This document shows positions 12,772 to 17,099 of a stretch of DNA of 17,099 bases, in pieces. Below the pieces are notes generated by a model that had not been told where the DNA came from, did no database searches, and saw only the letters and a program-made list of their open reading frames with translations. The translations under genes were made by a program, and so were the position numbers. This stretch comes from an uncultured Flavobacteriia bacterium (lineage in GTDB: Bacteria > Bacteroidota > Bacteroidia > Flavobacteriales_D > Crocinitomicaceae): contig CAIYQV010000369.1 of assembly GCA_903928365.1 (NCBI GenBank), positions 1 through 17,099 on the forward strand, written 5' to 3'. Within the stretch, counting starts at the first letter, position 1. Every line of letters begins with the position of its first letter.

Positions 12772-15210
12772 ATGCGTAATCGGAAGTTTTTTTTATTCCT
12801 GCTAATTTGTTTTTTTCAGGCAAATGGAGTGTTTTCCCAAAATGGGAAAGTAGTAGGTAAGGTAAGAGATGACAAAGGTCAGCCCTTGATAGGTGCTTCT
12901 ATTGTCTACCGAAAAGATATCACGCTTGGAGCCTCTACGGATGAACAGGGGAATTACATGCTCGAATTACCTGCAGGAAAATGCAAACTGATTTGTAAAT
13001 ATTCAGGAATGATCAATGATACGATCGATGTCAATGTGCTTCCTGATCTAACTGTAACTTTAGATATTGTCCTGCTTTCACAAGTGGTTGAATTAAAGGA
13101 TGTAGAAGTGAAAGTGGGGAAATTTGATAAGCCGTTGGAAGATCAGACCGTTTCCCTACAGGTGATTAAGCCACAACTTATTGAGAATAAGAATACACGA
13201 AGTATTGAATCGGCGCTTGATCAAACTCCCGGATTGAATATTCTTGATGGGGAACCACAAATTAGAGGAGGAAGCGGGTTTACGTTCGGAGTCGGTTCTA
13301 AGGTCGCAGTGATCGTTGATGATATGCCTATGCTTTCGGGAGATGCTGGTCGACCTGAATGGGGTTTTATTCCTGTTGAGAACATTCATCAGGTAGAGGT
13401 GATCAAGGGTGCGGCAAGTGTTTTGTCAGGTTCAGCAGCTCTTTCCGGGTCGGTTCATATTCGCACGGCCTATCCCAAAGCTACCCCTCTAACGAAGGTG
13501 AACGTTTATTCAGGAGCGTATTCATTTCCTTCACAGTCAAGCGCAACCTGGTGGGATCAGTTTCCTTTAATCACGGGAGCCAATTTCTTACATTCACGAA
13601 TGATTAAAAACCTGGATCTAGTAATAGGTGGTAATCTCAACTACGATCATGGGTACATCGGTCCACCAATCACCGATTCGATCGTAGCTACCATGTTTCC
13701 TGACACACTTTCCAATTTTACAGAAAAACAGATGACCAGTCAGCGTGCGCGAATCAATTTCAACATACGCTATCGTTCAAAATCCATTAAAGGACTAAGT
13801 TATGGGTTGAATGGGAATTTCATGAAAGCGCACACGAATATGGCTTTTGCATGGTTAAATGATTCTACAGGGCTATACAGAGCTTACCCAGGTGCTGTTT
13901 TTCTGCAAGATCAATTTATTTTCAACCTTGACCCGTACATCAATTTCTTCACTTCAACAGACGGGAAACATGCATTGCGAACAAGAGTGCTACATGTGGA
14001 AAACGATATGACGGCCAATCAGTCAAATAGGTCAACCACTTTCTATGGAGATTACATGTTTCAGAAAAGTTATCCTCAGCTCAAAGGATTAGATTTTATT
14101 GGTGGTCTGACTTCAACTTATACGGATTCGTATTCTAATATCTACGTGGGCTCTGGATCTCCGAACAACCACTTACTCAATATCTCGGCGTATACTCAAT
14201 TGGAAAGCAAGATCAATAAAACGCTCAATCTTTCCGGTGGCGGACGACTGGAATATTTTCAATTAAATGATTCTGTTACGGCAATGAAGCCTATATTCAG
14301 GGCTGGGACGAGTATTAAGATCTATCAGGAAACCTATTTGCGTGCTTCGTATGGTCAAGGCTACCGATTTCCAACGATCACCGAACGATTCATCAAAACC
14401 GGCGTGGGAAACATGGGGGTTTTCCCTAATCCGAATTTGAAGCCGGAAAGTAGCTGGAATGCTGAGGTGGGAGTGAAGCAAGGATTGAAATTCGGTAAAT
14501 TGTATGGTTATTTGGATCTTGCTGGATTCTGGCAGGAATATCAGAATACGATCGAATACATGTTTGGCGTATGGAAGCCACTTACAACGCCGCAGGCTTT
14601 GGGATCAAGTGCAGGATTTATGTTTTTGAATACTGGACAATCCCGGGTTTTAGGAATCGACGCTTCGTTTACGGGGACAGCTAAACTTGGTAAAAAGACG
14701 GAGTTGGTTTTTATTACAGGATACAACTATATTGTTCCGAAAACACTCACACCAGATTATGTATACGCCGTAGATTCTCTTCAGCGTCAATTTAGTTACA
14801 TTACCACTTCTCTTGATCCTTCGAATAATATCTTAAAATATCGTTTTCTGCATAATGTCAAAATGGATGCTGAAGTAACCATAGGTGGAATTCTTGGAAT
14901 CGGCGCAAGTGCAAAGTACTTCAGCAAGATTATTAATATGGATGCAATCGTGGAGGATTTTGAAAATTTGACGAACGATGTTGATGTATTGCAAAACATT
15001 CGATACATGGATTATTTTAATTCACATCGCTTTGGTAACTGGATATTTGATGCGCGTTTGTCCTGTCAGATTTCAGCGAAACATAAGCTGGCAATAATCG
15101 GTTCAAATATTCTGAATCGTACGTATTCACTGCGTCCGCTAAAGATTGAGCCGCCTCGAACGATCATGATTCAGTATACTTTTAAACTAGATCGTACTAA
15201 TAAAAACTAG
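12772..15210 (+). CDS. TonB-dependent outer-membrane receptor with N-terminal carboxypeptidase-regulatory-like domain
   Basis: Outer-membrane active transporter of 812 residues, complete. Signal peptide 1-23 (ANGVFSQ). Residues 24-105 form the carboxypeptidase-regulatory-like/peptidase-associated domain common in Bacteroidota receptors (GKVVGKVRDDKGQPLIGAS, TDEQGNYML). A TonB-box-like stretch (LKDVEVKVGK) precedes the plug at about 120-232 (IESALDQTPGLNILDG, IRGGSGFTFGVGSKVAVIVDD, VEVIKGAASVLSGSAALSGSVHIRT). The remainder is a 22-strand barrel with YRFP (531-534) and NPNLKPE (553-559) boxes. It is the second gene of the operon with the PCMD/T9SS protein. The substrate cannot be read from the sequence. 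The downstream cobalamin riboswitch and BtuG-like protein make corrinoids one candidate, but the riboswitch lies after this gene, not before it. No terminator is evident between the stop codon and the riboswitch. Confidence 0.93.
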   Translation: MRNRKFFLFLLICFFQANGVFSQNGKVVGKVRDDKGQPLIGASIVYRKDITLGASTDEQGNYMLELPAGKCKLICKYSGMINDTIDVNVLPDLTVTLDIVLLSQVVELKDVEVKVGKFDKPLEDQTVSLQVIKPQLIENKNTRSIESALDQTPGLNILDGEPQIRGGSGFTFGVGSKVAVIVDDMPMLSGDAGRPEWGFIPVENIHQVEVIKGAASVLSGSAALSGSVHIRTAYPKATPLTKVNVYSGAYSFPSQSSATWWDQFPLITGANFLHSRMIKNLDLVIGGNLNYDHGYIGPPITDSIVATMFPDTLSNFTEKQMTSQRARINFNIRYRSKSIKGLSYGLNGNFMKAHTNMAFAWLNDSTGLYRAYPGAVFLQDQFIFNLDPYINFFTSTDGKHALRTRVLHVENDMTANQSNRSTTFYGDYMFQKSYPQLKGLDFIGGLTSTYTDSYSNIYVGSGSPNNHLLNISAYTQLESKINKTLNLSGGGRLEYFQLNDSVTAMKPIFRAGTSIKIYQETYLRASYGQGYRFPTITERFIKTGVGNMGVFPNPNLKPESSWNAEVGVKQGLKFGKLYGYLDLAGFWQEYQNTIEYMFGVWKPLTTPQALGSSAGFMFLNTGQSRVLGIDASFTGTAKLGKKTELVFITGYNYIVPKTLTPDYVYAVDSLQRQFSYITTSLDPSNNILKYRFLHNVKMDAEVTIGGILGIGASAKYFSKIINMDAIVEDFENLTNDVDVLQNIRYMDYFNSHRFGNWIFDARLSCQISAKHKLAIIGSNILNRTYSLRPLKIEPPRTIMIQYTFKLDRTNKN

Positions 15211-15252
15211 ATTATCAGTGCTGAATAAAATCGTTACCTGCTTTGAATCGCC

Positions 15253-15260
15253 TATATTTG
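15253..15260 (+). promoter_or_regulatory. Promoter -7 element (TATATTTG) of the cobalamin-riboswitch transcript
   Basis: Exact TAnnTTTG match placed 43 nt after the receptor stop codon and just ahead of the riboswitch. The predicted start near 15265 would include the whole aptamer. The -33 region has no clear TTG at normal spacing. Confidence 0.55.
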
Positions 15261-15264
15261 TGAT

Positions 15265-15422
15265 GTCTTAGGTTCCACATGGTGGATTAATAAGGAATCC
15301 GGTGTAAATCCGGAGCTGTATCTGCAGCTGTAACTGCCGCAAGATCTCCCAAAAAATGTCACTGTTCACTAAAGTGGATGGGAAGGCTGGGAAGAGTTGG
15401 CAGGAGTCAGAATACTTGCCTC
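15265..15422 (+). ncRNA. Cobalamin (B12) riboswitch
   Basis: The aptamer core is recognisable in order: GGTTCCACATGGTGGATTAA at the 5' side, AAGGAATCCGGTGTAAATCC (the most conserved B12-riboswitch block) near 15293-15310, GGAGCTG then GCAGCTGTAACTGC (the usual form is CCGCAACTGTAA), ATGTCACTG (usual GCCACTG) and ATGGGAAGGC near 15378-15387, and GAGTCAGAATACTTGCC at the 3' end (usual GAGCCAGGAGACCTGCC). A small hairpin follows (GACTT/AAGTC, 15436-15452) that may be part of the expression platform. I see no convincing intrinsic terminator before the gene, so control of translation or of another downstream structure is more likely. It should lower expression of the downstream propeller gene when B12 is abundant. 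Confidence 0.92.
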
Positions 15423-15544
15423 AGACATGTGAGAAGACTTCAGACTAAAGTCGGACTCAACGCTATTGCACTTTTGCTGTGCGTGTCCTTCTTTTTTCAT
15501 GCTTCTTGTTTTTAGTTTATTTATTCATTTTTAAAAACAGACGA
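15423..15544 (+). promoter_or_regulatory. Leader between the riboswitch and the propeller gene
   Basis: About 120 nt that should hold the expression platform. It contains the GACTT/AAGTC hairpin (15436-15452), a 4-bp GCAC/GTGC hairpin (15468-15482) followed by a pyrimidine-rich tract, and an 11-codon open frame ATG...TAA at 15499-15534 that ends ten bases before the real start. None of these is strong enough alone to define the mechanism. Confidence 0.4.
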
Positions 15545-16825
15545 ATGAAAAATGTTTTACTAACCGTTTTTTTAGGGCTTGCAGCCTTTATGAATGCACA
15601 AAATTATGTGCGTCAGGTGTTGATTGTGAATGAGGGGTATTTTGATTACACCACTGGAGTGATCCTTGAACCCGTCACAGTAGGAGTGTTCAATCCTGCA
15701 TCAGGTTCGTATCAAGTGGTCAATACGTTGAACGGGATGCGCTTTGCTTCCGACGCGATCATAGCGGGTGATGCTTATTTTGTAGCAGCGGATCAGAAAA
15801 TCATCAAATTTGACCTTGCTACGCATCACCAACTGGCTGAAGTGAATTTCACGGGAGTGCGTAATCTTGCTTTCAGCAATGGGAAGATCGTTGCTTCACG
15901 AGGTGAATATCTGACAACCTATGATTCATATTTAAGTGTATTCAACGCTTCAGATCTATCACTGGTTGCTGCTATTGATACCATTGCAGGACCGAAATGG
16001 GCTACGCAAAACCTGATAGCAGAAGGTAACAATGTTTATGTCGCAGTGAATAATGGGTATGAATGGGGGAATGAAAAAGGTATTATCGGTCGCCTTGACA
16101 TGACATCATTAACCTATGGAAACGAGATCGATCTTGGGCCGGATGGAAAGAATCCAGACAATATGATCTTGAGTAATGGTTATTTATATACAGTGAATAA
16201 TAAGGACTGGTCAGGTGCTTCAGTTTCACGTGTTACATTGGATGGATCAAGCAACAGTACAGTTAATATTTCTTCAGCTATAACTGGGTGTGGTACCTCT
16301 GCGCTTCGCGATAATCGAATCGTTTATCAGATCTCGGGAGAAACAGTCCTTAATGAATTTGAAACTGCGGTAATGAACAATGTAGGTCCACTTTCCGGAT
16401 TTGACCAAAATTATTACGAGTTGGCTCAGGATCCTATTTCGGGAGCGCTATATACAAGTGTGACTGATTTCTTCTCGTTCGGTGAGGTGCGTATCTATGA
16501 TAATACCAATACGTTGGTAAATACATTTGCCGCAGGTGTTTCACCTGGCACGATCGTGTTTGACGTTCAGCCACTGTCAGGAATAGATGAAGCATCATCA
16601 GAACAAGCAAAAGTTTTCCCGAATCCTGTTAAGGATCAATTGAATATTTCTTCTGAAAAGGAGTGTGTTGTGGTTCTGACGGATATCTCAGGTAAAACTG
16701 TTTTTAATTCGACCATTCATGCGGGTATGAATACCCTTGATGTGTCGGTGTTGCCTGGAGGTACATACATTTGTTCGCTGCATTTTGAAGATGGAACAGA
16801 ACATCGCAGAAAGATCATAAAATAA
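15545..16825 (+). CDS. BtuG/DUF5074-like beta-propeller surface protein with T9SS type A sorting domain, under B12 riboswitch control
   Basis: A 426-residue exported protein. The start at 15545 is chosen because it gives a clean signal peptide (1-18, LAAFMNA before QNYVRQ); an in-frame GTG at 15479 would add 22 residues in the leader. Residues about 20-345 are a beta-propeller of the YncE/DUF5074 kind, opening VRQVLIVNEGYFDY (22-35) as in BtuG-type proteins, with repeated strands such as VGVFNPASGSYQVVNTL, KIIKFDLATHHQL, LSVFNASDLSLVAAI, IIGRLDMTSLTYGNEI and VRIYDNTNTLVNTF. Residues about 355-426 form a T9SS type A domain (VFPNPVKDQLNISSE, VLTDISGKTVFNSTI, LPGGTYICSL). BtuG in Bacteroides is a surface lipoprotein that captures B12 for BtuB; here T9SS anchoring would replace the lipid. 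The riboswitch strongly supports a corrinoid role. BtuG-level binding residues cannot be judged from sequence alone. Confidence 0.85.
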   Translation: MKNVLLTVFLGLAAFMNAQNYVRQVLIVNEGYFDYTTGVILEPVTVGVFNPASGSYQVVNTLNGMRFASDAIIAGDAYFVAADQKIIKFDLATHHQLAEVNFTGVRNLAFSNGKIVASRGEYLTTYDSYLSVFNASDLSLVAAIDTIAGPKWATQNLIAEGNNVYVAVNNGYEWGNEKGIIGRLDMTSLTYGNEIDLGPDGKNPDNMILSNGYLYTVNNKDWSGASVSRVTLDGSSNSTVNISSAITGCGTSALRDNRIVYQISGETVLNEFETAVMNNVGPLSGFDQNYYELAQDPISGALYTSVTDFFSFGEVRIYDNTNTLVNTFAAGVSPGTIVFDVQPLSGIDEASSEQAKVFPNPVKDQLNISSEKECVVVLTDISGKTVFNSTIHAGMNTLDVSVLPGGTYICSLHFEDGTEHRRKIIK

Positions 16826-16831
16826 TATAAG

Positions 16832-16859
16832 AAAATCCCGGGTAAGCTCGGGATTTTTT
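16832..16859 (+). terminator. Rho-independent terminator after the propeller gene
   Basis: A 9-bp stem AAAATCCCG/CGGGATTTT (16832-16840 and 16849-16857), extended inward by two pairs, ends in TTTTTT. It closes the riboswitch-controlled transcript six bases after the stop codon. Confidence 0.88.
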
Positions 16860-16870
16860 ATTTTTATAAG

Positions 16871-17099
16871 ATGACGGAGTTTCTTTCATCAGACTATTGG
16901 AGTAAACGCTACAGCGATGAAAGCACTGGTTGGGATCTGGGTCAAATTTCACCTCCAGTTAAAGCGTATGTTGATTCATTGCAGGATCATTCCCTAACAA
17001 TATTGATTCCTGGTTGTGGTTACGGACATGAGGGTTTGTACCTTTTCAATAAAGGTTTTAAAGATGTTCATTTGTTGGATTTCTCCATGGAGCCAATGA
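16871..17099 (+). CDS. TPMT-like class I SAM-dependent methyltransferase (3' end cut off by the window)
   Basis: The first 76 codons are visible. The product starts MTEFLSSDYWSKRYSDESTG and then WDLGQISPPVKAYVDSL, typical of the N-terminus of thiopurine S-methyltransferase-like proteins of Bacteroidota. SAM-binding motif I follows as ILIPGCGYGHEG, then VHLLDFS as motif II. The substrate is unknown; members of this family methylate thiols, chalcogens, halides or other small molecules. The ATG lies 11 nt after the T-run of the preceding terminator, with no clear TAnnTTTG element in between, so expression may depend on read-through or an unrecognised promoter. Confidence 0.85.
   Translation, partial: MTEFLSSDYWSKRYSDESTGWDLGQISPPVKAYVDSLQDHSLTILIPGCGYGHEGLYLFNKGFKDVHLLDFSMEPM

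Noticed and set aside
15184..15212. Direct repeat AAACTAGAT at the end of the TonB-receptor gene
   Set aside because: Only nine A/T-rich bases, two copies, no flanking mobile gene; the first copy is coding sequence. Probably chance.
15468..15498. Possible riboswitch terminator (GCAC/GTGC stem followed by T-rich tract)
   Set aside because: The stem has only four pairs and the T-tract is interrupted and begins too far from the stem.
15479..15544. Upstream in-frame GTG start for the propeller gene, adding 22 residues
   Set aside because: The added segment lies in the riboswitch leader and would put an extra hydrophobic stretch ahead of a perfectly normal signal peptide starting at the ATG at 15545.
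1..17099. CRISPR arrays, insertion sequences, phage genes, tRNAs and rRNAs
   Set aside because: No repeat-spacer pattern, transposase, integrase, terminal inverted repeats or tRNA/rRNA motifs were found on reading both strands.

Overview
The window looks like chromosomal DNA from a member of the Bacteroidota, most likely Flavobacteriales; a Crocinitomicaceae/Fluviicola-type genome would fit, but I cannot fix the genus. The evidence is TAnnTTTG-type -7 promoter elements, almost no Shine-Dalgarno sequences, two proteins with type IX secretion (T9SS) C-terminal sorting domains, a PorE-like T9SS component, two TonB-dependent receptors, and moderate-to-low GC. I see no insertion sequence, phage, CRISPR array, tRNA or rRNA.

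Layout. (1) 1-1962: the 3' part of a TonB-dependent receptor of the haem/haemoglobin-type branch, closed by a strong hairpin terminator. (2) 2014-2781 (-) and 2832-3503 (+): an uncharacterised lipoprotein and uracil-DNA glycosylase (ung), transcribed divergently from back-to-back promoters. (3) 3544-5746 (+): hemE followed by an OmpA-family outer-membrane protein whose start overlaps the end of hemE, then a terminator shared with the convergent operon. (4) 9927-5789 (-): a tightly packed operon of queE, a PorE-like TPR/beta-propeller/OmpA lipoprotein, a UbiA-family prenyltransferase and a Maf pyrophosphatase, with junctions of +1, -1 and -4 nt. (5) 10013-11488 (-): a membrane-anchored TPR protein with a LuxR-type HTH. 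(6) 11489-11793: a 305-nt divergent intergenic region with inverted repeats, a strong rho-independent terminator that closes no recognised gene, and a good TTG/TAnnTTTG promoter. (7) 11794-15210 (+): a T9SS-sorted PCMD-like protein and a TonB-dependent receptor. (8) 15253-16825 (+): a promoter, a cobalamin riboswitch and a T9SS-sorted beta-propeller resembling the BtuG/DUF5074 B12-binding surface proteins. (9) 16871 to the end: the start of a TPMT-like methyltransferase.

How it fits together. The right-hand 5.5 kb reads as a surface nutrient-acquisition locus: two proteins predicted to be exported by T9SS and displayed on the cell, one TonB-dependent transporter, and a B12 riboswitch controlling at least the propeller. 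The PorE-like protein belongs to the machinery that would export such cargo. The most interesting points are the T9SS-anchored, riboswitch-controlled BtuG-like protein, whose riboswitch lies after rather than before the receptor gene; three genes whose TAnnTTTG element ends exactly four bases before the ATG, suggesting leaderless mRNAs; and a possible small RNA at about 11641-11714.
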